From the NCBI GenBank assembly GCA_046329235.1, contig JAXLVA010000001.1, positions 2,232,001 through 2,296,000 of the forward strand: DNA of 64,000 nucleotides. Direction: 5' to 3'. Source of the DNA: JALONH01 sp046329235 (GTDB taxonomy: Bacteria > Bacteroidota > Bacteroidia > Cytophagales > Cytophagaceae). A model generated the notes under the pieces. That model saw only the letters and a program-made list of their open reading frames with translations, did no database searches and was not told where the DNA came from. Positions 36,843 through 45,999 of the stretch are shown piece by piece; the first letter of the stretch is position 1, and each line of letters begins with the position of its first letter. Both the position numbers and the translations under genes were made by a program.

Positions 36843-37878
36843 TCACATTATATCTTCTTTCAACTAAATAATACACTATCATTAACACTATAATCATTAG
36901 TATAAAACTAATGGTAGGAGTAGTAAATATCATACCAATGGTTACAATCAAGATAGCAACAATCGTCATTATCAATTCAACCACCACCACACTCATAGGA
37001 CTTAGGCCCAATGATAACAAACGATGATGAAAATGATTGCGATCTGCAGTGAAAGGGCTATCTCCTTTCAATAATCTAATCACAAAAACTCTTATCGTAT
37101 CACTTATAGGCATAATGATAGCTGTTACTGCAAGTACCGGGAGTACTCCATTTAAATTATATCCTACCTGAATATTACTAACAGAAATAGCGATGTAAGC
37201 AACGATAAATCCGGAAACCAACGAGCCGGTATCTCCCATAAAAATGATAGCATCTTTAAAGTTATATTTTAAAAAACCCATCATTGCGCCTAAAAGTCCC
37301 ACACTCACATATATTAGTGAATATGCATCTGCCCCACCTAATACTATTCCAAGTATGGCATAAACAAACAAGGCTAATGATATTAATGACCCAGCCAAAC
37401 CGTCTACCCCATCTATCAAATTAATAGCATTGGTAATTCCAAGAATAACGATAAAAGTCAAGAAATAACTAACCCCATCCTCTAATCTTCCTATACCTAA
37501 AATACCATAGAAATCAACTATCCGCACATCTCCCATAAACAATACAATGGATGCTGCCAAAAACTGAACAAAGAATTTTTTAAATGCAGATATGGATACC
37601 ATATCATCTTTTAATCCGATAAAGAAAATAATAATAGAGCCTGCTAGCAATTTTTGTACAGATGCATCCATATCTCCAAATGTTAACACCGCTGAAAAAA
37701 AGCCAGCGAATATAGCCAACCCGCCCAGTCTGGGTGTCAAAGAAGTGTGCAACCTCCTTTGATTGGGCATATCCAGCAATTGTTTTTTATGAGCTACTTG
37801 TATGATAGAGGGGATAGCAAACAAGGCGATAAATAACGCCCAGAAAAATGTTAATATATAATAATAAACCTCTATCAC
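36820..37878 (-). CDS. WecA/MraY-family undecaprenyl-phosphate sugar-1-phosphate transferase
   Basis: This class moves a sugar-1-phosphate (usually GlcNAc-1-P) from UDP to undecaprenyl phosphate at the inner membrane, starting O-antigen or capsule synthesis. The 352-residue protein has about eleven membrane helices and the motifs RRLHTSLTPRLGGLAIF, NAINLIDGVDGLAGSL, IFMGDTGSLVSGF and NHFHHRLLSLGLS. The HxHHR motif separates WecA-type from MraY enzymes. The start codon is GTG at 37878, and no better ATG lies near. It precedes and overlaps the DUF4271 gene. Confidence 0.93.
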   Translation of the reverse strand: MIEVYYYILTFFWALFIALFAIPSIIQVAHKKQLLDMPNQRRLHTSLTPRLGGLAIFAGFFSAVLTFGDMDASVQKLLAGSIIIFFIGLKDDMVSISAFKKFFVQFLAASIVLFMGDVRIVDFYGILGIGRLEDGVSYFLTFIVILGITNAINLIDGVDGLAGSLISLALFVYAILGIVLGGADAYSLIYVSVGLLGAMMGFLKYNFKDAIIFMGDTGSLVSGFIVAYIAISVSNIQVGYNLNGVLPVLAVTAIIMPISDTIRVFVIRLLKGDSPFTADRNHFHHRLLSLGLSPMSVVVVELIMTIVAILIVTIGMIFTTPTISFILMIIVLMIVYYLVERRYNVSVHASVN

Positions 37879-37903
37879 TCTTTTGTCTTTTTTTGCAATT
37901 TAA

Positions 37904-39676
37904 TCAGAATCGTGTTGTTAACCCAAAATGAATTTTCGACAAGTTAAAACTTAATTTTTGGTCTTTAGCATATCCCAAAGCATAGATAAACTGAAATACA
38001 CCTGCCTTAGTAGAAAAGCTCAACCCTGTACCAAAGCCCAATGGCCAATCCGAATAATTGTTATTCAACCTATTACGGATATATGCTTGCTCTACAAAGA
38101 GCAGCAAATAGGACGTTGATTCTGTAAAATATCGATATTCTAATGTGTAAACAGCATACTCCGAAACGAAATAATTGTTTTCATTAAAGCCTCTCAATGT
38201 TTTCAATCCGCCTACGCGGAACAAATCGCCTAACACCATATTGCTGCTCTGAATATATCCACTATTCATTCGTTGCAGTAATGTAGACTTCTTTCCTATA
38301 CGAGTATATTTCTCTAATGTTCCTTCTATGGACCATTGCAATGCATTTCTAGGTATCAATGAGGTGTTAGTTGGCAAATCTGAAGTATTGATCCATTTTT
38401 TCTCCCCCCCACTCCATTGTAGATTTAAGTTCCACCCCATTAATGGATAAAATATATCATCTAGCGTAGACCACTTTAACCAGCACCCATATTGAACAAA
38501 GTTAAAATCTGCATACTGTAATGTAGAGTTTGATATGACTTCTTTGGATAATGCACGACTACTTTTAACAGTAGTACTAACTCCAATTTTGGTAAGTGGA
38601 GAAAGCGAATAGCCCAAACCTATTTTTCGATCCAGATTTAAAAAAAGAGTGTCTTGTTTCAATAAATTCAAACCTAAAATCAAGTCTATATTAGATCTGA
38701 ATATTCTAGGATGTTCATAATACAAATTCAACAACTGCGATTGAATATCAAACCTTCGCCATTGAATCTTTATCTCCTTCCCGGAATTAAAAGCATTCTT
38801 TAAATTTAAATTAAACTCACCCGTCACAATTAATTTTGTAGTGCTATTAGCCCCACTAGTAGTGTTGGGTTGGAAACCTACAAAACCATCGATTTGATTA
38901 CACTTACGGTAATTCACAAACAATACAGGCTGAGCCAAACCATTAGTAAAATATACTTCTGCAGGCTTCATCCACTTTAAATATGGTATTTGCTTTAGCT
39001 GTTTATCTAAACCTAATACCTGCTTGTGATTATACAATGAACCTTTCTTAAAATTCAAATAGCTTTCTAGATAAACTCGCTTCACCTTAGCACTCCCAAT
39101 GATATTTAATGTATCAAATCGTATCAGTGGGCCCGGCTCATATTTAAGTGTAGCACTTATAATAGTAGAGTCTGTTTTAATGGAATCTAATTGAATCTTC
39201 GCAAATGGATAGCCCCCATTTTCTGAATACTTAATAATCCTATGCTCTAACCTATTTAGCTCTTTATAACTAAACCTTGTTTGAGCATAAAACTTTTGTT
39301 TAAAACCAGACTTATACAATAACTCATCCGGAACATTTCCACTTTTTAATTGACTCCAACGATGTGTAGGACCAACAAAAATACTAGCCCAAACGCTATC
39401 TTTTGAAAAATTAATCGCTCTCAATTCCGCTTCCAGATAAGCTTCTTCGTGTTTGGAAAGTATATAATTCTGAATGTAAATCAACGCGCCCAAACTATCC
39501 TTAACGGTGGTCACTATTGGTTTAGAAGATTGTACTTGATTAGAATCATTCACCACTCGAATAGTCAATATTTTTGACTGCCCAGAGGAGTTAAAGCAAA
39601 AAAATAACAGGAGAAATATGTAAATTGTCGTTCTCAATCTTATAAATATACAAAACAGAATTTTACCTATGAACAT
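37904..39676 (-). CDS. BamA/TamA-like outer-membrane beta-barrel protein with POTRA segment
   Basis: The 590-residue protein has a signal-like N-terminus (TTIYIFLLLFFCFNSSGQ). POTRA-like repeats follow (RFDTLNIIGSAKVKRVYLESYLNF is one, given in part: FDTLNIIGSAKVKRVYLE). A C-terminal Omp85 barrel then has the lid motif as LRGFNENNYF (the VRGF/Y equivalent), ending GLTTRF. Such proteins insert or move proteins across the outer membrane. The ATG at 39676 overlaps the divergent hemW start by 8 bases. A TTG at 39637 would give a tidier signal peptide and leave room for promoters, so the start is uncertain. Confidence 0.82.
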   Translation of the reverse strand: MFIGKILFCIFIRLRTTIYIFLLLFFCFNSSGQSKILTIRVVNDSNQVQSSKPIVTTVKDSLGALIYIQNYILSKHEEAYLEAELRAINFSKDSVWASIFVGPTHRWSQLKSGNVPDELLYKSGFKQKFYAQTRFSYKELNRLEHRIIKYSENGGYPFAKIQLDSIKTDSTIISATLKYEPGPLIRFDTLNIIGSAKVKRVYLESYLNFKKGSLYNHKQVLGLDKQLKQIPYLKWMKPAEVYFTNGLAQPVLFVNYRKCNQIDGFVGFQPNTTSGANSTTKLIVTGEFNLNLKNAFNSGKEIKIQWRRFDIQSQLLNLYYEHPRIFRSNIDLILGLNLLKQDTLFLNLDRKIGLGYSLSPLTKIGVSTTVKSSRALSKEVISNSTLQYADFNFVQYGCWLKWSTLDDIFYPLMGWNLNLQWSGGEKKWINTSDLPTNTSLIPRNALQWSIEGTLEKYTRIGKKSTLLQRMNSGYIQSSNMVLGDLFRVGGLKTLRGFNENNYFVSEYAVYTLEYRYFTESTSYLLLFVEQAYIRNRLNNNYSDWPLGFGTGLSFSTKAGVFQFIYALGYAKDQKLSFNLSKIHFGLTTRF

Positions 39677-40799
39677 CGGCGGTATTTACCTTCATATTCC
39701 TTACTGCCGACAAGCATGTCATTATTGTAATTTTCACTTTTCCACCTCTCTTCAAAACCGGACTGAAATGATCCAAGCCATGTTGAAGGAAATAGAGTTA
39801 AGAAAAGACTTTTTTACTCCTTCAACGGAAATTCAAACCATCTATTTTGGAGGAGGAACGCCCTCCATACTCCAAGCAAAAGAATTAACTCTTTTGTTTG
39901 ACAAAATTAGGAGCACTTTCCAAATTTCAGACCAGGCTGAAATTACCATAGAAATCAATCCGGAAGACATTACTAAAGATTCATTACAACATTGGAAATC
40001 CTTAGGAGTAAACCGCTTTAGTATTGGTGTTCAAACATTTGACGACGCTTTACTGACTTATTTAAATCGTTGTCATGATAAACAAACGACCATACAAAGT
40101 CTTCAATTATTATCTCAATTTGGCTTTGATAATTATTCAATCGATTTGATTTATGGTATACCCAACCAAACAGCGGATATACTACAAAGGGATCTGGAAT
40201 ATATTATTCAACTACAAGCACCACACGTTTCTGCGTACGCATTAACCATAGAGGAAAAAACCTATTTTGGGCATTTACATCAAAAAAACAGGTTGACAAT
40301 AGTTCCGGAAGAAATCGTAGCAGAACATTTTGAAACCATTTCTACTACCCTTTCCCAAAACGGATATGAACAGTATGAAATCTCCAATTATGCTAAAAAA
40401 GGCAAACGCTCCCGTCATAATTCTTCCTACTGGAGAGATATCCCCTATTTGGGCATAGGTCCCGGGGCTCATTCTTATAACGGGCTTGACCGTTTATACA
40501 ATATTGAGAACAACCCTGTCTATATACGTAGTCTAAATTCACATCAATTACCTCTTACTATAGAACCTTATAACAGCATCGACCGTTATAATGAAAGGTT
40601 ACTTACCTCTATACGAACCATTGAGGGTGTGGACAGTAACTTTTTGTTTTCTATGCCAAGAAAAGATATGGACAAGTTCAAACAAACAATCGAAGATTTT
40701 GTTCATAACGACTGGCTGATTCAAAAAAATGATTCTTATATTTTATCTTCTAAAGGCAAATTATTAGCTGATGAGATAACGTTAAAACTAATTTTATAA
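39669..40799 (+). CDS. hemW: HemW-type radical SAM protein (heme chaperone, CPO-like)
   Basis: The 376-residue protein has the radical SAM cluster motif CxxxCxxC as Cys13, Cys17 and Cys20 in HIPYCRQACHYCNFHF. The typical HemW blocks are TIYFGGGTPSIL, INPEDITKDSL, GVNRFSIGVQTF and SYWRDIPYLGIGPGAHSY. HemN proper has an extra N-terminal part and other residues, so HemW is favoured. HemW binds heme and is thought to deliver it to respiratory proteins. The gene starts within the 5' end of the divergent barrel gene. Confidence 0.92.
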   Translation: MNIGGIYLHIPYCRQACHYCNFHFSTSLQNRTEMIQAMLKEIELRKDFFTPSTEIQTIYFGGGTPSILQAKELTLLFDKIRSTFQISDQAEITIEINPEDITKDSLQHWKSLGVNRFSIGVQTFDDALLTYLNRCHDKQTTIQSLQLLSQFGFDNYSIDLIYGIPNQTADILQRDLEYIIQLQAPHVSAYALTIEEKTYFGHLHQKNRLTIVPEEIVAEHFETISTTLSQNGYEQYEISNYAKKGKRSRHNSSYWRDIPYLGIGPGAHSYNGLDRLYNIENNPVYIRSLNSHQLPLTIEPYNSIDRYNERLLTSIRTIEGVDSNFLFSMPRKDMDKFKQTIEDFVHNDWLIQKNDSYILSSKGKLLADEITLKLIL

Positions 40800-40801
40800 C
40801 C

Positions 40802-40831
40802 TTTGAAAAGATTGAAGTTTTTATAACTTTG
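40802..40831 (+). promoter_or_regulatory. Near-consensus Bacteroidota promoter of the TerB-like/M1 peptidase unit
   Basis: TTTG at 40802-40805, an 18-base spacer and TAACTTTG at 40824-40831 match TTTG-N19-TAnnTTTG with a spacer one base short. The start codon follows 17 bases after the -7 box. Confidence 0.65.
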
Positions 40832-40848
40832 TATTTAATATACTTTTT

Positions 40849-41217
40849 ATGATGTCATCAGAAGATAAAAAAGTCTTACTCCTGCTCCATCTTATCATCT
40901 TTAATTATCATGGTTTGGATGAAAAGGAACGATTGTTCCTTAACGACCTTTCCTTAAAACATGATGCCAAAGATGAGTTAAAATGGGCGCACGAAATCGT
41001 TGGGGACGATTACTATACATCTTATGAAACCATTCATGCTTGGTTTGATAAAGTGATTGAAGGCTTGTCTACCGAAAAAAGATTAGGATTTTTACAAATG
41101 GTATGGGACGCTAACGTCAATAAAGGATTTATAAGTGAGATGGAAGCTACCGCTATGTTAAAAATTGCCAAACGCTGGAACGTTCAAAAAGAATTGTTGT
41201 CATACATTCGAAAATAA
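40849..41217 (+). CDS. Small helical protein, TerB-like
   Basis: The 122-residue protein is all-helical by its pattern, with no signal peptide or membrane helix. The end part (NVNKGFISEMEATAMLKIAKRWNV) resembles the TerB fold, in which acidic residues in such a helix pair bind metal. The N-terminal half (LLLLHLIIFNYHGLDEKERLFL) also fits. The family is large and of unclear function, linked to membrane stress. It has its own good promoter, and the aminopeptidase gene starts 4 bases after its stop. Confidence 0.6.
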   Translation: MMSSEDKKVLLLLHLIIFNYHGLDEKERLFLNDLSLKHDAKDELKWAHEIVGDDYYTSYETIHAWFDKVIEGLSTEKRLGFLQMVWDANVNKGFISEMEATAMLKIAKRWNVQKELLSYIRK

Positions 41218-41221
41218 TTAT

Positions 41222-42850
41222 ATGAATAAATTATTCACTGCAATGGTGTTGCTTATCTTAAGTAACACCATTGTTGTTTTAGGACAAACTACATTTACTA
41301 AATACGACACCTTACGCGGGAAACTAAATCCTATGCGTACCTGTATGGATGTCTATTTTTACGATTTATCCTTATCGGTTAATCCTTCTAGCAAAACAAT
41401 CCAAGGTAGTAACACTATCTATTATCAAAGTAAAGCCAATCATACTACTATACAACTAGAGTTGTTTAGTAACCTAAAGATTGACTCTATCATATGGAAG
41501 CAACAGAAGCTTTCTTTCCGTCGAGACAGTAATAGTTTTTTTGTACAGTTCCCCTCCACTATTGAAAGTGAATCTAAAAACTCATTAACGGTCTTCTACC
41601 ACGGCCTTCCAATCATAGCTAAAAAAGCACCTTGGGATGGCGGTTTCGTTTTCACTAAAGATAGTTTAAAAAGAGATTGGATTGGGGTGGCTTGTGAAGG
41701 TATAGGTGCTAGTTTATGGTGGCCTCTAAAAGACCATTTAAGTGATGAACCGGACAGCATGCGTATGACCTATACCGTACCCTCCGATTTAATGGCAGTT
41801 GGGAATGGGAACTTAATCTCTAGTAAAATAAATTCCGACCAAACTACATCCTATACATGGTATGTATCCTACCCTATCAATAGTTACAATGTTACTTTCA
41901 ACGCTGCGCATTACACACACATTCACGACACTATACAGCAGGGTAACGGTATTCTAGATTTAGACTACTATATTCTTGATTATAACAAAAACAAAGCACT
42001 CAAACATTTCAAGCAAGTAAAACCTATGCTTGATGCGTATGAGTTCTATTATTCTCCTTACCCTTTCCCTAAAGATGGCTATGCCATGGTGGAAACTCCT
42101 TATTGGGGCATGGAACATCAGAGCTGTATTGCCTACGGAAATAACTACACTAACTTTGTATTAGACTTCGACTACATCATTATTCATGAGAGTGGTCATG
42201 AGTGGTGGGGGAATTTAGTAAGTACTCAAGACCATGGTGAGTTATGGATACATGAATCCTTCACCACGTATACAGAAAATCTTTTAATTGAGTATTACTA
42301 TGGATATGATGCATCTGTTCAATATCTGATGTTCCAACGTCAGCGTATCAAAAATCTAGATCCGATTGTAGGACCACTTGATGTTAACTATGAAGCGTGG
42401 AGAGGTTCTGATATGTATTACAAAGGAGCATGGATGCTTCATTCATTAAGAAACACCATTAAAAACGATGCCGTATGGTTCGGTCTACTAAAAGCTATCT
42501 TGACTAAATATGGCTATACCACAACGAATACGAAAGATTTAATTCAGTTTATTAATGATTATACAAAAACCGATTACACGTGGTTCTTTAATCACTATTT
42601 ATACAAAGCAGAACCACCTATTCTTGGTTATAAAATTGAAAACAAAAAAGGCCAGACCCTCATTCATTATAAATGGATGAACACAGACTCGGATTTTAAA
42701 CTTCCTATAAAATTATTAGACAATGGTAGTGTAGTAATTCCTACTAGAGAAGCGCAAACTATAGTATTACCCAAGACAAAAAAAATGAGACTCAGTCTTT
42801 GGGATACTAAGTCTCACTACTTTAAGATGACAGAGCTGGTCACTTTTTAA
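41222..42850 (+). CDS. M1-family metallopeptidase (aminopeptidase), exported
   Basis: The frame is open from 41165, but the ATG at 41222 gives a signal peptide (KLFTAMVLLILSNTIVVLGQ) and clears the preceding gene. The 542-residue protein has the zinc motif HESGHEWWGN with His322 and His326 and the third ligand Glu345 in WIHESFTTYTE (HExxH-x18-E). The substrate-anchoring GxMEN motif appears as GMEHQS, so Asn is replaced by His. This fits periplasmic M1 peptidases of Bacteroidota. The C-terminal helical domain of the long M1 enzymes is short or missing. Confidence 0.92.
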   Translation: MNKLFTAMVLLILSNTIVVLGQTTFTKYDTLRGKLNPMRTCMDVYFYDLSLSVNPSSKTIQGSNTIYYQSKANHTTIQLELFSNLKIDSIIWKQQKLSFRRDSNSFFVQFPSTIESESKNSLTVFYHGLPIIAKKAPWDGGFVFTKDSLKRDWIGVACEGIGASLWWPLKDHLSDEPDSMRMTYTVPSDLMAVGNGNLISSKINSDQTTSYTWYVSYPINSYNVTFNAAHYTHIHDTIQQGNGILDLDYYILDYNKNKALKHFKQVKPMLDAYEFYYSPYPFPKDGYAMVETPYWGMEHQSCIAYGNNYTNFVLDFDYIIIHESGHEWWGNLVSTQDHGELWIHESFTTYTENLLIEYYYGYDASVQYLMFQRQRIKNLDPIVGPLDVNYEAWRGSDMYYKGAWMLHSLRNTIKNDAVWFGLLKAILTKYGYTTTNTKDLIQFINDYTKTDYTWFFNHYLYKAEPPILGYKIENKKGQTLIHYKWMNTDSDFKLPIKLLDNGSVVIPTREAQTIVLPKTKKMRLSLWDTKSHYFKMTELVTF

Positions 42851-43007
42851 CCCCTTTAGGAATCCAATTTACTTTCGGTGTATTTTTCTGCGAAGAAGAT
42901 GACTGATTTGGTAAATAAACACTTTTATCATTTGCAAGAATGAGCGTAGCGCTGAACAACAGCACCATTTTATCTACTTCTATAAATGACATTATAGGAT
43001 AACTCAT
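42840..43007 (-). CDS. Possible 55-residue hypothetical protein
   Basis: A frame from an ATG at 43007 encodes a small protein with a hydrophobic stretch (MVLLFSATLILAN) and a basic tail (VNWIPKGVKK). The longer version starting at 43115 would run through the uvrA terminator and is unlikely. It overlaps the aminopeptidase 3' end by 11 bases. No homology is recognised, and it may not be a gene. Confidence 0.28.
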   Translation of the reverse strand: MSYPIMSFIEVDKMVLLFSATLILANDKSVYLPNQSSSSQKNTPKVNWIPKGVKK

Positions 43008-43048
43008 TTTGCTTGCGCGTTTATTATATACAATTATACTTATAAAAT

Positions 43049-43085
43049 AAAAGCGGGTTGACTTTACGTAAGCCAACCCGCTTTT
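43049..43085 (-). terminator. Terminator of uvrA
   Basis: A 12-bp stem (AAAAGCGGGTTG with CAACCCGCTTTT) with a 13-base loop lies 46 bases after the uvrA stop. On the minus strand it is followed by TTTTATTTTATAAG. Confidence 0.85.
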
Positions 43086-43131
43086 GTCATGCATCATGTA
43101 AGAAATCATCCTCACATTCCTTATTTCTTGA

Positions 43132-45999
43132 TTATAAACCCATTTCCTGTTTCAAAAACTGTGCTGTGTAACTGCCTTTCACATGTATGATTTCTTCCGG
43201 AGTTCCTTCGGCGATAATCATACCGCCACGTTCTCCACCTTCCGGACCCAGATCTATGATATAATCACTTGCTTTTATTACATCTAAATTATGTTCAATT
43301 ATCAACACGGAGTTCCCTTTGTCTACCAATTTATTCAATACAAACATCAAATGAACAATATCTTGGAAGTGCAATCCGGTAGTAGGCTCATCTAAAATAT
43401 ATAAAGTCTTACCTGTATCCTTTTTAGACAACTCTGTAGCCAATTTTACTCGTTGGGCTTCCCCTCCCGATAAGGTAGGAGCATGTTGACCTAAGGTTAT
43501 ATACCCTAACCCTACCTCTTTTAGTGTTTCAATTTTTTTAACTATCCTAGGCTGATTTTCAAAAAACTCAACTGCTTGCTCTACAGTCATGTTTAATACA
43601 TCTGCAATGGACTTTCCTTTGAATCGCACTTCTAATGTTTCGCGATTATATCGTTGACCTTTACATGTTTCGCAAGGTACATACACATCCGGTAAAAAAT
43701 CCATTTCAATCAACTTCATTCCGGCACCTTCACATGTTTCGCATCTACCGCCTTTCACGTTAAATGAAAAACGGCCTGCTTTATAACCTCTGATTTTTGC
43801 TTCAGGTAATTGAGTATAGAGATTTCTAATCTCCGAAAACACTTCCGTGTAAGTTGCCGGGTTAGACCTTGGCGTACGACCTATAGGCGACTGATCCACC
43901 TCAATCACCTTGTCAATATTTTCTAAACCTTCAATGGATTTATAGGCTAAAGGATCTCTTCTAGAACCAAAGAAGTGCTTATTTAAAATCGGGAATAAGG
44001 TTTCATGAATCAATGATGACTTACCACTACCCGACACACCGGTAATACAAACCATCTTCCCAAGCGGTAATTGAAAATCTACCTTCTTCAGATTATGACC
44101 CGAAGCTCCATTGATCTTCAACCATAAGCCATTCCCTTCTCTTCGTTTATCCGGTGCAGGGATTTTCATTTCACCGGTCAGATATTGAGCGGTCTTTGTA
44201 TTTTTCTTCAGTAGTTCACTTGGCTTACCTTGGCCTACAACTGTTCCACCATGACGACCGGCACCTGGACCAATATCGATTAAGTAGTCCGACTCCAACA
44301 TCATGTCTTTGTCGTGCTCTACTACCAACACGGTATTCCCAATGTCTCGTAAGTTTTTCAATGCTTGAATCAACTTCACATTATCACGTTGATGCAATCC
44401 AATACTTGGCTCATCTAAAATATATAAGACTCCCACTAATTGAGTACCTATCTGTGTAGCTAATCGAATACGTTGCGCTTCACCGCCCGACAAAGTTCTT
44501 AAGGCTCTGTCTAACGTTAAATAATCTAAGCCTACATCCAATAAGAAACCTACACGCTTTCTGATTTCTTTTAAGATTTCAGTAGCAATAATCTTTTGTG
44601 AGTTGTCAATTTTACCATCAACTCCTTCCAACCAAATATTTAACTCACGAATACTTTGAGAAGAAACCTCGTATATGTTTTTACCTGCAAATTTAAAATG
44701 CAGTGATTCTTTCTTTAATCGAGCGCCACCGCAATCCGGACAGGTAGTAGTGGTCACAAAGTCAGTCAACCATTGTTGCGTTTTCTCTGTACCTTCTTCT
44801 TGTTGTGATTTCAAAAAATGTATAATACCATCGAATGCAAACTTTGCCTTCGCTTTATCATCTGCAATTTCATTATAGGCTTCAGTACCATATAATAAAA
44901 GTACCATCACCTCTTCCGGAATATTTTGAACCGGAGTAGTGAGTCCTACTTTAAATTTCTTTAGAATACTTTCTATCTCTCTGAAAATCCAAATATCTCT
45001 GTATTCACCTAGAGGTAATATAGCACCTCTACTAATACTCAAACTTTCATCCGGCATGATAGAAGCACGGGTAATTTCTTCAATCACACCTAAGCCATTA
45101 CAAGTAGGGCAGGCTCCGTAGGGAGAGTTGAAAGAAAATATATTAGGAGCAGGCTCATCATATGATATACCTGATTCCGGATCCATTAAATATTTAGAGA
45201 AGAATTGAGCTTCGCCCTCCTTACCTGTTGCCTTGATAGGTATCAACTGTATAATACCACGACCATGCTGCATGGCAGTCTTCACCGACTGCGCAATACG
45301 AAAACGATCTTCTGCCTCTACCGCAATTCTATCAATGACAATTTCTATATCATGTATTTTATAACGATCTACTTGAAGCTTCGCCGTGATTTCCGTGATT
45401 TCACCATCTACACGAACTTTGGTAAAACCTTGTTTTCTTACTTGTTGAAACAATTCTCTATAATGACCTTTTCTTCCTTTTACAATGGGAGCAAGGATAA
45501 TTACTTTTTGATTTTCAAATTGTTTTAAAATATAATCGATGATTTGGTCTTCCGACTGACGAATCATCTTTTTACCCGTTACATAAGAGAAGGCTTCTCC
45601 GGCACGGGCATATAACAAACGGAAAAAATCATATATTTCCGTAGTAGTGCCTACGGTAGAACGAGGGTTTTTAGAAGTCGTTTTTTGTTCTATAGAAATC
45701 ACCGGAGACAAACCATTAATCTTATCTACATCGGGACGTTCCATACCTCCTATGAACGATCGTGCATAGGCAGAAAAACTCTCCATATAGCGACGCTGAC
45801 CTTCTGCATAGATGGTATCAAATGCTAAGGAAGATTTTCCACTACCACTGATACCTGTAATCACTACCAGTTTGTTTCTGGGAATAATTACATCTACATT
45901 TTTCAGGTTGTGCTCGCGAGCACCAAACACTTCAATGTTTTCATTACCATCAGAGGCTTCCGATACACCGGCAGGAGTTATTGACTCTTTATTTTTCAC
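43132..45999 (-). CDS. uvrA: UvrABC excinuclease subunit A
   Basis: UvrA is the damage-sensing ABC-type ATPase of nucleotide excision repair. The 955-residue protein has two ATPase halves with Walker A GISGSGKSSLAFDT and GVSGSGKSSLIHET and signature motifs LSGGEAQRIRLA and LSGGEAQRVKLA. The zinc-binding CxxC pairs include CPTCNG, CPDCGG, CETCEGAG and CETCKGQRYN. The start codon is GTG at 45999. It overlaps the upstream stop as GTGA and gives an N-terminal extension of about 20 residues before EVFGAREHNLKNV. uvrC lies in the same window but not nearby. Confidence 0.97.
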   Translation of the reverse strand: MKNKESITPAGVSEASDGNENIEVFGAREHNLKNVDVIIPRNKLVVITGISGSGKSSLAFDTIYAEGQRRYMESFSAYARSFIGGMERPDVDKINGLSPVISIEQKTTSKNPRSTVGTTTEIYDFFRLLYARAGEAFSYVTGKKMIRQSEDQIIDYILKQFENQKVIILAPIVKGRKGHYRELFQQVRKQGFTKVRVDGEITEITAKLQVDRYKIHDIEIVIDRIAVEAEDRFRIAQSVKTAMQHGRGIIQLIPIKATGKEGEAQFFSKYLMDPESGISYDEPAPNIFSFNSPYGACPTCNGLGVIEEITRASIMPDESLSISRGAILPLGEYRDIWIFREIESILKKFKVGLTTPVQNIPEEVMVLLLYGTEAYNEIADDKAKAKFAFDGIIHFLKSQQEEGTEKTQQWLTDFVTTTTCPDCGGARLKKESLHFKFAGKNIYEVSSQSIRELNIWLEGVDGKIDNSQKIIATEILKEIRKRVGFLLDVGLDYLTLDRALRTLSGGEAQRIRLATQIGTQLVGVLYILDEPSIGLHQRDNVKLIQALKNLRDIGNTVLVVEHDKDMMLESDYLIDIGPGAGRHGGTVVGQGKPSELLKKNTKTAQYLTGEMKIPAPDKRREGNGLWLKINGASGHNLKKVDFQLPLGKMVCITGVSGSGKSSLIHETLFPILNKHFFGSRRDPLAYKSIEGLENIDKVIEVDQSPIGRTPRSNPATYTEVFSEIRNLYTQLPEAKIRGYKAGRFSFNVKGGRCETCEGAGMKLIEMDFLPDVYVPCETCKGQRYNRETLEVRFKGKSIADVLNMTVEQAVEFFENQPRIVKKIETLKEVGLGYITLGQHAPTLSGGEAQRVKLATELSKKDTGKTLYILDEPTTGLHFQDIVHLMFVLNKLVDKGNSVLIIEHNLDVIKASDYIIDLGPEGGERGGMIIAEGTPEEIIHVKGSYTAQFLKQEMGL

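Noticed and set aside
42840..43115. 91-codon version of the small frame after the M1 peptidase
   Set aside because: Its first third is the uvrA terminator hairpin. Only the shorter version from 43007 is kept, with low confidence.
45205..45528. 107-codon frame antisense to uvrA
   Set aside because: Fully inside uvrA on the other strand, with low-complexity Tyr/Phe-rich translation and no family pattern.
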